NCBI RefSeq assembly: GCF_031582965.1
Contig: NZ_CP134049.1
Span: forward strand, 1,984,001 to 2,048,000
Reading direction: 5' to 3'
DNA length: 64,000 bases
Origin: Bacillus sp. NEB1478
GTDB taxonomy: Bacteria > Bacillota > Bacilli > Bacillales > Fictibacillaceae
Of the stretch, positions 32,680 through 41,579 are shown piece by piece (position 1 is the stretch's first letter; every line of letters starts with the position of its first letter). Under the pieces are notes generated by a model. That model saw only the letters and a program-made list of their open reading frames with translations. It did no database searches and had not been told where the DNA came from. The translations under genes were made by a program, and so were the position numbers.

Positions 32680-33353
32680 TTCCAGTCCACCCCTTTACTT
32701 TGAATAAGATAATCAACAAATACACCAGGTGTTACTATTTCTTCGGGATTTAAGGAACCGACTGGAACAATTTCTTCCACCTCTGCAATCGTAATAGTTC
32801 CCGCCGTAGCAACAAGCGGATTTGTATTTCTTGCAGTCTTGTCATATATAAGATTGCCATAAATGTCAGCTTTTTTAGCATAAACGATAGAAACATCCGC
32901 TGTTAGTGCGGTTTCGATCATGTATTCCTTATTGTTCACATCAACCTTTTGTTTGTTTGCTTCAACTACTGTACCTAACCCTACATCAACTAAAATACCG
33001 CCGAGTCCCATTCCGCCAGCCCTTATTTTTTCTGCTAATGTACCTTGAGGGACAAACTCTACTTCTAGATTTCCTTCCTGCATTTGTTTTCCTGCTTCAG
33101 GATTAGAACCTATGTGGGATGCAATAAGTTTTTTGACTCTTCTTTCTGTTATTAATTTTCCAGGTCCAATCCAAGGGAAACCGGTATCGTTGCTGATGAG
33201 AAAAATGTCGTGAATGTTTGTTTCAAGGATAAGATTAATAAGTGAAGGAGGAGCGCCAACCCCTCCAAATCCACCTACCATTAGCGACATGCCGTTAAAA
33301 AAATATTGTGAGGCGTCTTTTATGGAGATTTGTTTACTCACTTTTTGTTCCAA
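32622..33353 (-). CDS. yodS: CoA-transferase subunit A, YodS
   Basis: A 243-residue alpha subunit. The CoA-binding glycine-rich loop is GGFGGVGAPPSLI near residue 27. NDTGFPWIGPGKLI, FVPQGTLAEKIRAGGMGLGG and TARNTNPLVATAG are subunit A blocks. I place the start at TTG 33353, eight bases after AAAGGAG. The GTG at 33362 lies next to that site and is less likely. The gene sits 14 bp behind yodT in the operon. It forms a heteromer with YodR. Confidence 0.9.
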   Translation of the reverse strand: MEQKVSKQISIKDASQYFFNGMSLMVGGFGGVGAPPSLINLILETNIHDIFLISNDTGFPWIGPGKLITERRVKKLIASHIGSNPEAGKQMQEGNLEVEFVPQGTLAEKIRAGGMGLGGILVDVGLGTVVEANKQKVDVNNKEYMIETALTADVSIVYAKKADIYGNLIYDKTARNTNPLVATAGTITIAEVEEIVPVGSLNPEEIVTPGVFVDYLIQSKGVDWKWVWELKQGIESHEEPRSK

Positions 33354-33367
33354 TATCAGCACTCCTT

Positions 33368-34735
33368 TCAGCTCGTGGCTTCAGTTATATACAATCCTGC
33401 TGAGATGAGTTGACCTGTTAGTTCCCTGACGGATTGATCAAGTATATCGATTAAATCAATAATTTGGTCTTTCGTTATAGTTAAAGGCGGAGAAATGAGT
33501 ATGGAGTCTCCTGAAAATCCAGTAACACCTCCGACTGCTGGATAAACGAGCAATCCTTTTTCAAAGCAAATGGATAGAATTCTATCTGTAATTTTATTCG
33601 TCATTTCAAATGGCTCTCGTGTTAAAGGATCTTTAACAAATTCTATACCGCATAAAAGTCCCTTTCCTCTCACATCGCCGATTATTGGATGCTTCCATTG
33701 AAGCCGCCGCAAGTTGTTTAATAAATATTCCCCCATGTTAGCTGCATTTTCTTGAATGTTGTTTTTTTCCATGTATTGCAAAACGGCTAAACAGACTGCC
33801 GCTGATTGAGGGTTGGCACTAAATGTATGACCGCTCATAACAATCTTGCTGCCATTTTCAATTTCCTTCATTATGCGGTCTGAAATGATTGTTGCTGCCA
33901 TAGGCGTATATCCAGCACTCATTCCTTTTCCAAGTGTGATGATATCAGGAGTAACGTCCCAATGGTCCATGGCAAACATTTTTCCAGTCCTGCCCATGCC
34001 AGTCATTACTTCGTCAGCAATCATTAAGATATTATATTTTGTACAAATTGCTCTAATTTTGGAGTAATATTCATCAGGGGGTACTATTGCTCCACCTGAT
34101 GCCCCGATTACAGGCTCAACTATAAAAGCTGCAATTTGCTCCGGTCCGATTGTCTGAATGATCGTTTCCAAGTCATCAGCGCATCGTACTCCGCAGCCTG
34201 GATACGTATCCTTCAAAGGACATTGGTAGCAATAGGGAGCTGGAGCAACTGGAAAATCCTCCAGTAAGGATGTAAAGCGCTGTCTTCTTAAAGGATGTCC
34301 AGACATAGATAGAGCACCTAGCGTAATTCCATGATAGCTGGTCCATCTGGATAAAACTTTGTTCTTTGAATGAATTCCTTGTTCTTGAAAATATTGAATT
34401 GCAATTTTCAGAGCAGTTTCTGTAGCTTCTGAACCGCTGTTAACAAAGAATACGGAGTTGAGATCACCAGGTGCACAATCTGCAAGTTTTTCAGCCAAAA
34501 GTTCAGCTGCTTCACTCGTAAACTGAGATCGGTAAACGAAGGATACATGTTTTGCTTGATTCCACATGGCTTCTGCAATCTCTTCAACACTATGACCGAT
34601 ATTAGCCGTAATGGCACCTGATGAACCATCGATGTATCGATTTCCTTGCTTATCGTATAAATAAATTCCTTTTCCGTGGCTGATTACTGGATAATCATTT
34701 CCTAGAACCGGTTTAATGAGATGTGATTTTCTCAT
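33368..34735 (-). CDS. yodT: class III aminotransferase YodT
   Basis: A 455-residue PLP enzyme. It shows GSSGAITANIGHS, FVNSGSEATETALKIA, WTSYHGITLGALSMSG, EPVIGASGGAIVPP and DEVMTGMGRTGK. The PLP Lys is in LGKGMSAGYTPMAA near residue 268. A Cys-rich insert CYQCPLKDTYPGCGVRC at about 160-180 is a conserved oddity of this subfamily and could bind a metal. The likely substrate is the free amino group of acetylated beta-lysine, by context. AAGGAG lies nine bases before the ATG. A terminator-like hairpin separates it from yokU. Confidence 0.9.
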   Translation of the reverse strand: MRKSHLIKPVLGNDYPVISHGKGIYLYDKQGNRYIDGSSGAITANIGHSVEEIAEAMWNQAKHVSFVYRSQFTSEAAELLAEKLADCAPGDLNSVFFVNSGSEATETALKIAIQYFQEQGIHSKNKVLSRWTSYHGITLGALSMSGHPLRRQRFTSLLEDFPVAPAPYCYQCPLKDTYPGCGVRCADDLETIIQTIGPEQIAAFIVEPVIGASGGAIVPPDEYYSKIRAICTKYNILMIADEVMTGMGRTGKMFAMDHWDVTPDIITLGKGMSAGYTPMAATIISDRIMKEIENGSKIVMSGHTFSANPQSAAVCLAVLQYMEKNNIQENAANMGEYLLNNLRRLQWKHPIIGDVRGKGLLCGIEFVKDPLTREPFEMTNKITDRILSICFEKGLLVYPAVGGVTGFSGDSILISPPLTITKDQIIDLIDILDQSVRELTGQLISAGLYITEATS

Positions 34736-34762
34736 AAAAAAGGCTCCTTCCTCATGAGGTTA

Positions 34763-34800
34763 AAAAGGAAATGCACATCTTCTGCGACATTCCCTTTCTC
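34763..34800 (-). terminator. internal terminator or attenuator between yokU and yodT
   Basis: On the minus strand stem AAAGGGAATG/CATTTCCTTT with one A-C mismatch, a 14-base loop, then TTTTT. It lies inside the operon and would reduce yodTSRQ transcription relative to kamA-yokU. Confidence 0.65.
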
Positions 34801-34809
34801 GATTTTCTG

Positions 34810-35082
34810 TTAAAGCTTAAAATAATTTTTCTTTAAAAATCTTGGTATAGTCATCAATTCTGTATATGAAATAGAAGAATCTATTTTTTTCGTATCAATG
34901 AGCATAAGCTGATCTTCAATTTCATCGACAATATGATCTTCTTGATATTCCATGCCGCATGATTCGCAGGAAACAGAAGGTATCACAGTTATTTCTATTG
35001 CTCTAGACCCGTCCGGCAATTCCCAATAACCCGTTAATCCGGCTTGCTTTGCATTATCGTTTTCACACCATAGACACTTCAT
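34810..35082 (-). CDS. yokU: YokU family zinc-ribbon protein
   Basis: A 90-residue protein. CLWCENDN at the N-terminus and CESCGMEYQ near residue 40 form the zinc-ribbon of MqsA-like N-terminal domains. The rest is acidic and helical, ending RFLKKNYFKL. YokU proteins accompany kamA in many bacilli, although the two are far apart in B. subtilis 168 because of the SP-beta prophage region. Function is unknown; it might help metal supply or folding of the mutase, a guess. AGGAGG lies five bases before the ATG, 15 bp after kamA. Confidence 0.88.
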   Translation of the reverse strand: MKCLWCENDNAKQAGLTGYWELPDGSRAIEITVIPSVSCESCGMEYQEDHIVDEIEDQLMLIDTKKIDSSISYTELMTIPRFLKKNYFKL

Positions 35083-35097
35083 GTTTTCCTCCTGTTC

Positions 35098-36522
35098 TTA
35101 TGCATTCTGTTCTTCGGATGATGCAGAAATTCCTTCATTTTTTTCTTGCTCAAATTTATATTTTTTCTCTTTAAGTTCATCACGTTTATCTCGTTTATTT
35201 TTTAATGAGCTATGTTCAGGATTCGTGTGATAATCTTCTCTTCTTTCTAAGCGTTTAAGCCCTTTTGGAACTAAATTAAATGCTTCGTCATTCATGAGTG
35301 CTGACACTCCAATAGCAGGCTTAATATGATCTGTGCCCATAATCTCGTTAAAGTAGGCATCTGCCCTGCCAGCTTGATAGTTTTGTGGTTCAGGATATGA
35401 GGTAATTACACCTTCAAAGTTTCTCAAAACTACTTTTCCAGGAGATTGTGAAATCAAATAGTTTGGCTGAACAGCTATTTTACCGCCGCCGCCAGGAGCA
35501 TCCACTACAAACGTTGGTACGGCGTAACCGGAAGTATGGCCGCGAAGACCTTCAATAATTTCAAGTCCTTTGGAAACAGGTGCTCTGAAATGACCAATTC
35601 CTTCAGAAAGGTCACATTGATAAATGTAATATGGACGCACTCTTATTTTGACAAGGTCATGCATTAGTTTCTTCATGATTGGAACACTGTCGTTGATTCC
35701 AGCCAAGATTACGGATTGGTTTCCAACAGGAACTCCTGCGTTAGCTAGCATCTCACAAGCACGTTTAGACTCTTCTGTAATTTCCAATGATGTATTGAAA
35801 TGGGTGTTCAGCCATACTGGATGGTATTTCTTTAAAATATTGCATAAATTCTCCGTAATCCTCTGAGGAAATACGACTGGTGCTCTTGTTCCAATACGGA
35901 TGATTTCCAGATGAGGAATTTCCCTTAAATTCTTTAATATATATTCTAAAATATTGTCATTGATTAATAATCCGTCACCGCCAGAGATCAAACAATCTCT
36001 TACTTGCGGATTGCTGCGGATGTAATTAATAGCGGCATCCAGCTGTTTCTTTGGAACTCCCATTCCAATCTGTCCTGAAAATCTTCTTCGTGTACAATAG
36101 CGGCAATACATGGAGCATTGATTTGTCACTAGGAACAATACACGGTCAGGATAGCGGTGAGTCAGGCCTGGTACAGGTGAATCCTCATCTTCGTGCAGTG
36201 GATCTTCTAAATCGTACTTAGTTTTTAAAATTTCTTTTCCGATTGGAACGGATTGCATACGGATCGGACATCTAGAATCATCTTGATCCATTAGCCAAGC
36301 ATAATAAGGTGTAATATTCAACGGTATAGTCATCGTTGAAATTTTTACTCCTTCTTCCTCTTCTGGCGTCATGTTAATGATCTTTCTCAAGTCTTTTAAA
36401 TTTCTAATGGTATTGGTTAGCTGCCATAGCCAATCATTCCATTGTTCATCTGTGACATTCTTCCATAAATCGTACTCTTTCCAATGTTTCTTTGGTTTAA
36501 ATAGTCCGTTAATTACAGGCAT
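35098..36522 (-). CDS. kamA: L-lysine 2,3-aminomutase
   Basis: A 474-residue radical-SAM, PLP-dependent enzyme converting L-lysine to L-beta-lysine. The iron-sulfur cluster Cys residues are C136, C140 and C143 in NQCSMYCRYCTRRR. The PLP Lys is K348 in APGGGGKIAV. GTRAPVVFPQRIT and RPYYIYQCDLSEGIGHF are further family blocks. The C-terminal 45 residues are Lys/Glu-rich and probably disordered. AAGGAGG lies seven bases before the ATG. It is the first gene behind the sigma-54 promoter at 36558-36574. Confidence 0.95.
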   Translation of the reverse strand: MPVINGLFKPKKHWKEYDLWKNVTDEQWNDWLWQLTNTIRNLKDLRKIINMTPEEEEGVKISTMTIPLNITPYYAWLMDQDDSRCPIRMQSVPIGKEILKTKYDLEDPLHEDEDSPVPGLTHRYPDRVLFLVTNQCSMYCRYCTRRRFSGQIGMGVPKKQLDAAINYIRSNPQVRDCLISGGDGLLINDNILEYILKNLREIPHLEIIRIGTRAPVVFPQRITENLCNILKKYHPVWLNTHFNTSLEITEESKRACEMLANAGVPVGNQSVILAGINDSVPIMKKLMHDLVKIRVRPYYIYQCDLSEGIGHFRAPVSKGLEIIEGLRGHTSGYAVPTFVVDAPGGGGKIAVQPNYLISQSPGKVVLRNFEGVITSYPEPQNYQAGRADAYFNEIMGTDHIKPAIGVSALMNDEAFNLVPKGLKRLERREDYHTNPEHSSLKNKRDKRDELKEKKYKFEQEKNEGISASSEEQNA

Positions 36523-36557
36523 TCTATGACCTCCTTAATTTCTTCACATAAAATGAC

Positions 36558-36574
36558 ATGCAAGTTCCGTGCCA
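36558..36574 (-). promoter_or_regulatory. sigma-54 (SigL) -24/-12 promoter of the kamA operon
   Basis: On the minus strand TGGCAC-GGAAC-TTGCAT matches the consensus TGGCAC-N5-TTGCA at every defined base, 36 bp upstream of the kamA start codon. The adjacent gene encodes the matching type of activator. The activator-binding site was not identified in the 90 bp further upstream. Confidence 0.9.
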
Positions 36575-36660
36575 AAATATCTGAAATTTCCAAATTCTAT
36601 TATCAGCCATATAGTTTATGCATTTGAACATAACTTCGGGCCATTTTGAAGGAGAAAGAA

Positions 36661-36687
36661 AAAAAAACCGCCGGAAATCCGGCGGTT
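36661..36687 (-). terminator. intrinsic terminator after the sigma-54 activator gene
   Basis: Perfect GC-rich stem AACCGCCGG/CCGGCGGTT with loop ATTT, followed by seven T residues on the minus strand. It isolates the kamA promoter from upstream transcription. Confidence 0.93.
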
Positions 36688-38080
36688 ACTTCTGCTTTAA
36701 CTTATATTGGAGGGTTTGTCTTGGAACTTGAAGGAGCCTTGCAGCTTGTTGAATATTGCCTGACGTTTGTTTTAAAGCTTGATCTATTAACTGTTTTTCT
36801 AATTTAACCAATGCATGTTTCAGAGGAGGTATATCTGCTTGTTCAAAGTTTTTTCCTTGAATGACTTCTGCTGGCTTTACATGTTTCGGAAGCAAATGCA
36901 TCTCAATTGCCCCATGTTCGTCAACAAAGTTCATCGCATGTTCAATGGCGTGTTTGAGCTCTCTTATGTTTCCTGGCCATTCATAATTGCATACAGCATT
37001 TTCTGCTTCATAAGACAAACCGCTGATTTTTTTATGAAACTCCTTATTATATTTCTGTATAAAATATTGTATTAAATACATGATATCTTCACCCCGATTT
37101 CGAAGTGGAGGAAGTTCCAGAGAAACAACATTCAATCTGTAAAATAAATCATGGCGCAAAACCCCTCTTGATAAACAACTTTCGGGTTTCTCATTCAGCG
37201 CAGAAATAATCCGAACATCTACTTTTCGTGCTATACCGCTGCCGATTCTTTGAACAATTCCTTCTTGGACAACTCTTAATATTTTAGCCTGGAGTTCAAT
37301 TGGCATGGAATTAATTTCATCTAAAAATAGCGTTCCTCCATCAGCTAATTCAAAGACACCAGGCCGGTCAACAGCACCTGTAAAGCTCCCCTTCGTTGTT
37401 CCAAAAAATATACTTTCTAAGAGCGGTCCTGGTATAGCAGCACAGTTTTGCACAATAAATGGTTTGTTAACTCTATTAGAGGCATTGTGAATAGCTTGAA
37501 CAAACATTTCTTTACCTGTTCCAGTCTCTCCGTAGATCATAACAGGCGAATTCGTTTTCGAAGCTTTTTCGCTTTGCTTTTTAAGTTCATTTATAAGTGA
37601 ATTTTTGCTTAAAATATCTGAAAACGTATAGAAAGCTAATTCCTGTTTATTCTTTTTCTTAGCTTGACTTTTGATTTTTGCTTGTAGATCCAAGAGCTGA
37701 TCTGAAAGCTGTTTTATTTTTGAAATATCTTTTGCTATCTCTACAGCCCCGATTAATTCTCCGTCTAACCATAACGGAAGTGTTGAATTAACTGTATCAA
37801 TTTGTATCCCTTTTCGATTACGATAAGATTGGTGCTGATTATGAATAGGGATTCCGGATTGGATTACTTTTAATAATGTACTGGTTTCTTTTGTTAGTGA
37901 AGGAAAAGCATCCAACACATGATAATTATGAACTTCATCAGGTGAAAGACCATCTAGTGAGGCAGCTACTGAGTTATAAAAGATCGTCATTCCATTTGCA
38001 TCTACAACATGTATTCCTTCATCAATTGTTTTCAATATAGCTTTCAATGTTTCTGCTGTTTCTACTGTTCCAGAAATCAT
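36686..38080 (-). CDS. sigma-54-dependent transcriptional activator (PAS-AAA-Fis)
   Basis: A 464-residue enhancer-binding protein. A PAS domain fills residues 10-125. The AAA+ domain has Walker A GETGTGKE at 184-191, the sigma-54-contacting loop GSFTGA at 231-236 and Walker B LFLDE at 251-255. The Fis-type helix-turn-helix is at 443-464 (QQAARLLQVPRQTLQYKL). The PAS domain suggests a small-molecule signal such as lysine or beta-lysine. The -24/-12 promoter of kamA is 110 bp downstream, so it very likely controls that operon, like KamR of the B. cereus group as I recall. GGTGGTGAG precedes the ATG. Confidence 0.92.
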   Translation of the reverse strand: MISGTVETAETLKAILKTIDEGIHVVDANGMTIFYNSVAASLDGLSPDEVHNYHVLDAFPSLTKETSTLLKVIQSGIPIHNQHQSYRNRKGIQIDTVNSTLPLWLDGELIGAVEIAKDISKIKQLSDQLLDLQAKIKSQAKKKNKQELAFYTFSDILSKNSLINELKKQSEKASKTNSPVMIYGETGTGKEMFVQAIHNASNRVNKPFIVQNCAAIPGPLLESIFFGTTKGSFTGAVDRPGVFELADGGTLFLDEINSMPIELQAKILRVVQEGIVQRIGSGIARKVDVRIISALNEKPESCLSRGVLRHDLFYRLNVVSLELPPLRNRGEDIMYLIQYFIQKYNKEFHKKISGLSYEAENAVCNYEWPGNIRELKHAIEHAMNFVDEHGAIEMHLLPKHVKPAEVIQGKNFEQADIPPLKHALVKLEKQLIDQALKQTSGNIQQAARLLQVPRQTLQYKLKQK

Positions 38081-38119
38081 GAAGTCTCACCACCCTAGAT
38101 GCTGAATATTTGTCACTAG

Positions 38120-38137
38120 GTGCCGAAAATTAGGCAC
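38120..38137. promoter_or_regulatory. short inverted repeat between ablB and the activator gene
   Basis: GTGCC-N8-GGCAC, with AA/TT continuing the symmetry inside the spacer. It has no T-run, so it is not a terminator. It may be an operator; no second copy was found near the kamA promoter. Confidence 0.35.
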
Positions 38138-38144
38138 AATGTGT

Positions 38145-38999
38145 TTAATGAGATAAATCTTTAACCCATATATTCATATCTTCATATTTATCGAATATTT
38201 TACAATTGTTTGCTAATCTACCTCTATACTCGTACCCTCTTTGATAAAAAACAGCATTCATTCCAAATGATAACGCTCTCGCGATGGAGTATGCGCAAAA
38301 GACATTCTTTAAAAATAATTCTTTTTCGAGCTGATCAATTAAGTGTTTCATGAGACCATATTTGCGATGTTGAACTAAAGTAGCACAGTCTGTTATTTCT
38401 GCATTATTATAAGTTGCATTAACATCTGCTGAAGCAGCGCTAACAATCTTTTCTTTGTGAAGCACTAAACAAAATAAAGTTCCAGATTTCATTATTTCAC
38501 GAATGTATTCAGGATCATTCATCGGCGTTGGATAAATCTCAAAAACACTCTCATACAATTCGGCTAATTCTTGGGCATCGTGTTCATTAGCCATGCGCAT
38601 AGTATATTCAACAGGCATTGGATTTTGCTGATTGGTTTTTGATAATTGCTGAATGTTGTTTAAAATGTTGTCTTCGTCCGTCCAATAATTGCTGTTTCTT
38701 CTTTCATTCGAAAAATACTTGCACATCGCTATTGCTGCAGCTCCATTAAAATAGCCTGAAAATTCACCTTCAAACATGTACCCATTCTGAAGCCAATATG
38801 ACATATCGTCTGCCTTCGATTTGATAATGACTTTATGGAATGGATGAACTTCTGCTGTTTCATTGATCCAGTTCACAAGAACACGAGCATTTCCTCTGTA
38901 ATCATCAATACGAAGCCGTTCATTATAATAGTCAAAGCAAGCATCTGCTACGAATTGCAGCTCCTGTATTTTACGATTTTCATAATAAGTTGTATACAT
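38145..38999 (-). CDS. ablB: beta-lysine N-acetyltransferase
   Basis: A 284-residue two-part protein. The first 135 residues are a degenerate GNAT-like half, with VIIKSKADDMSYWLQNGY. The second half is an active-looking GNAT: YTMRMANEHDAQELAELYESVF starts it, and VSAASADVNATYNNAEITDCATL followed by HRKYGLMKHLIDQLE forms the acetyl-CoA site. It acetylates beta-lysine to N6-acetyl-beta-lysine, an osmolyte in other organisms. AGGAGGGG precedes the ATG. It is read in line with the activator gene 64 bp downstream, separate from the kamA transcript. Equivalent to yodP of B. subtilis. Confidence 0.9.
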   Translation of the reverse strand: MYTTYYENRKIQELQFVADACFDYYNERLRIDDYRGNARVLVNWINETAEVHPFHKVIIKSKADDMSYWLQNGYMFEGEFSGYFNGAAAIAMCKYFSNERRNSNYWTDEDNILNNIQQLSKTNQQNPMPVEYTMRMANEHDAQELAELYESVFEIYPTPMNDPEYIREIMKSGTLFCLVLHKEKIVSAASADVNATYNNAEITDCATLVQHRKYGLMKHLIDQLEKELFLKNVFCAYSIARALSFGMNAVFYQRGYEYRGRLANNCKIFDKYEDMNIWVKDLSH

Positions 39000-39057
39000 T
39001 ACATCCCCTCCTGCCTCTATAAAATAATTTCCATATAAATACGGGTAAATCCTGCAA

Positions 39058-39085
39058 CAAAAAAACCACCTCTAAAGGGTGGTTT
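39058..39085 (-). terminator. intrinsic terminator
   Basis: Stem AAACCACC/GGTGGTTT with a seven-base loop and a T-run of seven on the minus strand. Confidence 0.88.
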
Positions 39086-39094
39086 AAACACAGC

Positions 39095-39691
39095 CTATAA
39101 CGCTCTGTGCGGAAGTTTCCAATTGTATTTAACCGACAACATCCTGAAACCTACAAGAAGGATGAAGAGTATCATATAATCTACTAGACTGTTTACCATG
39201 TTTAGACCCACAATCAATCCGCCCAGCAATGCCCAGACTGCATAAATTTCTTCTCGTAATACGACAGGCTTTCTCCCAGCCAAAATATCACGAATGATCC
39301 CACCGCCAATACCGGTTAAAATGGCTGCAACAATAACCGCGCTTATTGGATGATTCATGCTTGTAGCTGCAATTGCACCTTGGATCGCAAAAGCAGAAAG
39401 ACCAATTGCGTCAAAAAAATGCAGAGTCTTTTTAGAAAACTGTATAAGGTTTCCTGGCATAAAAAAGACAATTCCCATTGCCACTAGTGCCGATTTAAGC
39501 AATAAACCTTGCTGCCAAATCGAATCAACAGGTAAACCGATAAGAACGTTTCGGATGATGCCTCCTCCGAACGCAGTAACTAAACCTAAAATAATTACGC
39601 CTAGAAGATCATAATCCTCTTCCATTGCTACTAATGCACCTGAGATAGCAAATGCTATTGTTCCAATGATGTTTAATAAATCCCAAGTCAT
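39095..39691 (-). CDS. trimeric intracellular cation channel family protein (YvgT type)
   Basis: A 198-residue membrane protein made of two UPF0126/TRIC repeats, about seven TMs. The repeats carry IIGTIAFAISGALVAMEE with FGGGIIRNVLIG, and AIGLSAFAIQGAIAA with GIGGGIIRDILAGRKPVVL. The G-G-G-I-I-R-D/N motif lines the pore in this family. Bacterial members conduct potassium or sodium, or possibly glycine; no function is certain here. AAGGAAG lies seven bases before the ATG. It is a single-gene unit with a terminator after it. Confidence 0.88.
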   Translation of the reverse strand: MTWDLLNIIGTIAFAISGALVAMEEDYDLLGVIILGLVTAFGGGIIRNVLIGLPVDSIWQQGLLLKSALVAMGIVFFMPGNLIQFSKKTLHFFDAIGLSAFAIQGAIAATSMNHPISAVIVAAILTGIGGGIIRDILAGRKPVVLREEIYAVWALLGGLIVGLNMVNSLVDYMILFILLVGFRMLSVKYNWKLPHRAL

Positions 39692-39770
39692 TTCCGCACT
39701 TCCTTTCTACATTCAACAATACTCCGTATTGAATACTATAAGGTTATGGGAAAACTGGCAAGTACTAATT

Positions 39771-40595
39771 TCATTTATTTCTTAATTTTGTTAAGGTACA
39801 GTATGAAACACTGCAACATCCAATATCCCCATGAAATACTTCACCGTTTCGAAACCCGTGGAAATCACTTCCTGCTGTTTTTATTAGCGAGTATCTATCT
39901 GCAAGATTTTCATAGTGTATTACTTGTTCCTCTGTATGATCAGGATGAAAATACTCTAATCCTGCAAGTCCATTTTCGCACAAAACGGGAATGAGTTCAT
40001 CAGCATCGTATATTCCGGGATGCGCCAATACAGGAATGCCGTTTGCTGCCCTAATAAGTTTGATCGCTTCAATAGGTGATATTCGTTCGATCATTGCAAA
40101 TGCTGGTCTTCCTTTAGCCAAATATTTATCAAAAGCTTCAGGAATTGAATTCACAATACCCTTTTCCATTAGAATTTCTGCAATATGCCCTCTACCAACG
40201 TTTCCGTTTCCATGTCTTTTCGCTTCTAACTCTGATTCACTTATGTGTATTCCTAGTTCGTTCAGATTCTTAAGGATCAGATAATTTCGTTGATCTCTTA
40301 CTAACTGCAGTTTTTGTAAGGTTGATAAGAATTCCTCATCATTGTAATCAATGAAATAACCTAATACATGTATGTCCTGGCCTTTGTATAATGTACTGAT
40401 TTCAATTCCTGGTATACATTCTATTCCTTCATGCTTTTCTGCTTCTGCAAGTCCTTCTGTAATTCCGTTAACTGTGTCATGATCTGTGATGGCTATGGCT
40501 TTTAATCCTTTTTCTATAGCTCTCAAAATATTTTCCGCAGGTGAAAAGGTACCGTCAGAAGCTGTGGTATGTGTATGTAAATCTATTTGTTTCAA
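39771..40595 (-). CDS. PHP-domain phosphoesterase (TrpH/YciV-like)
   Basis: A 274-residue metal-dependent phosphoesterase. Metal ligands are in IDLHTHTTASDG, ITDHDTVNG, GIEISTLY, LAHPGIYDAD and AGSDFHGF, the complete PHP set. Members of this subgroup include RNase AM, a 5'-3' exonuclease that matures 5S rRNA, and 3',5'-nucleoside bisphosphatases. I start at TTG 40595, six bases after AGAGGTG; the GTG at 40604 is within that site. It is a single gene, with a 42-bp gap to the upstream rhodanese gene. Confidence 0.85.
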   Translation of the reverse strand: MKQIDLHTHTTASDGTFSPAENILRAIEKGLKAIAITDHDTVNGITEGLAEAEKHEGIECIPGIEISTLYKGQDIHVLGYFIDYNDEEFLSTLQKLQLVRDQRNYLILKNLNELGIHISESELEAKRHGNGNVGRGHIAEILMEKGIVNSIPEAFDKYLAKGRPAFAMIERISPIEAIKLIRAANGIPVLAHPGIYDADELIPVLCENGLAGLEYFHPDHTEEQVIHYENLADRYSLIKTAGSDFHGFRNGEVFHGDIGCCSVSYCTLTKLRNK

Positions 40596-40646
40596 TTTTT
40601 TCACCTCTATTTTTATAAAAAATGTACGGTACGTGAAATTATAGTA

Positions 40647-41486
40647 TTAGTCTTTTTCTGTTTCAATCTTATGTTCCTCATAACTGATCCAATCACTCCA
40701 GCTTCCAGGATATAACGATACGTTATGAATGCCAGCTTCATTCATTGCGAGAATATTAATACAAGCTGTTACACCAGAACCGCAATAAACAATTTGCCCT
40801 TCCTTCTTATCAGAAAACTGCTGGTAGATTGCGCGAAGGTCTTCCTTATTCAGCCAAAATCCCTGGAATCGATAGTTTGTTTTCCAAGGAACATTAACTG
40901 CCGTTGGTATATGTCCTGCTTTATGATCAATAGGTTCAAATTTACCTTTGTACCTTCCTTCTTCTCTCGCATCAATTATGGTGTATTTATCACTTTCTAT
41001 TTTCTTTAGAAGTTCATCCTTATTTACAGCCATTTTGCTCTGGACGTTCGGAGTAAAGTTCCCGGACTTATTTATAGGCATTTTACTTGAGATAGCATAC
41101 CCTTTTTCCTTATAGTGTGTGTATCCGCAATTCATGACAAAAACCTTGGAATGCCCGATGTAGTTCAATAACCACCAAAGTCTGGACGCATACGCACCTG
41201 ATTCATCATCGTATGCAACTACAATTTTTTCACTGTCTACTCCACAATTACTAAAAAATTGTGATAGTATGTTTACGGAAGGCAATGGATGACGGCCGCC
41301 GTGCGCAGATACTTGTCCTGATAAATCTTTATTCAGATCGGCATAATAAGCTCCTTTAATATGATCCTTTTTGTAAAACTCAAACCCTGCTTTAGGTTCT
41401 GCAAGAGAAAACCTGCAGTCAAAAATGATGACCTGTTCATCATTTACATGATCGTTAACCCATTCAGGACTTACAAAATTGGACAT
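40647..41486 (-). CDS. two-domain sulfurtransferase (thiosulfate/3-mercaptopyruvate type)
   Basis: A 279-residue tandem rhodanese. The inactive N-terminal domain has IIFDCRFSLAEP and HIKGAYYADLNKDLSG. The C-terminal domain has IIDAREEGRYKG and the active-site loop CGSGVTAC at about residues 236-243, with the first Cys as sulfur carrier. The G-S-G-V-T loop suits mercaptopyruvate sulfurtransferases. AAGGAGG lies eight bases before the ATG. It is divergent from zwf. Confidence 0.88.
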   Translation of the reverse strand: MSNFVSPEWVNDHVNDEQVIIFDCRFSLAEPKAGFEFYKKDHIKGAYYADLNKDLSGQVSAHGGRHPLPSVNILSQFFSNCGVDSEKIVVAYDDESGAYASRLWWLLNYIGHSKVFVMNCGYTHYKEKGYAISSKMPINKSGNFTPNVQSKMAVNKDELLKKIESDKYTIIDAREEGRYKGKFEPIDHKAGHIPTAVNVPWKTNYRFQGFWLNKEDLRAIYQQFSDKKEGQIVYCGSGVTACINILAMNEAGIHNVSLYPGSWSDWISYEEHKIETEKD

Positions 41487-41579
41487 AATAAAAACCTCCT
41501 TGTGAAGTGTTACGTTAATTTTACTTCATGCAGGGAAAACTAAAAATATAAGAACAGATAGAAAGAAGTGACTTGCAAA

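Noticed and set aside
38080..38145. A second sigma-54 promoter before the activator gene
   Set aside because: GGCAC is present twice in the palindrome, but no TTGC follows five bases later on either strand.
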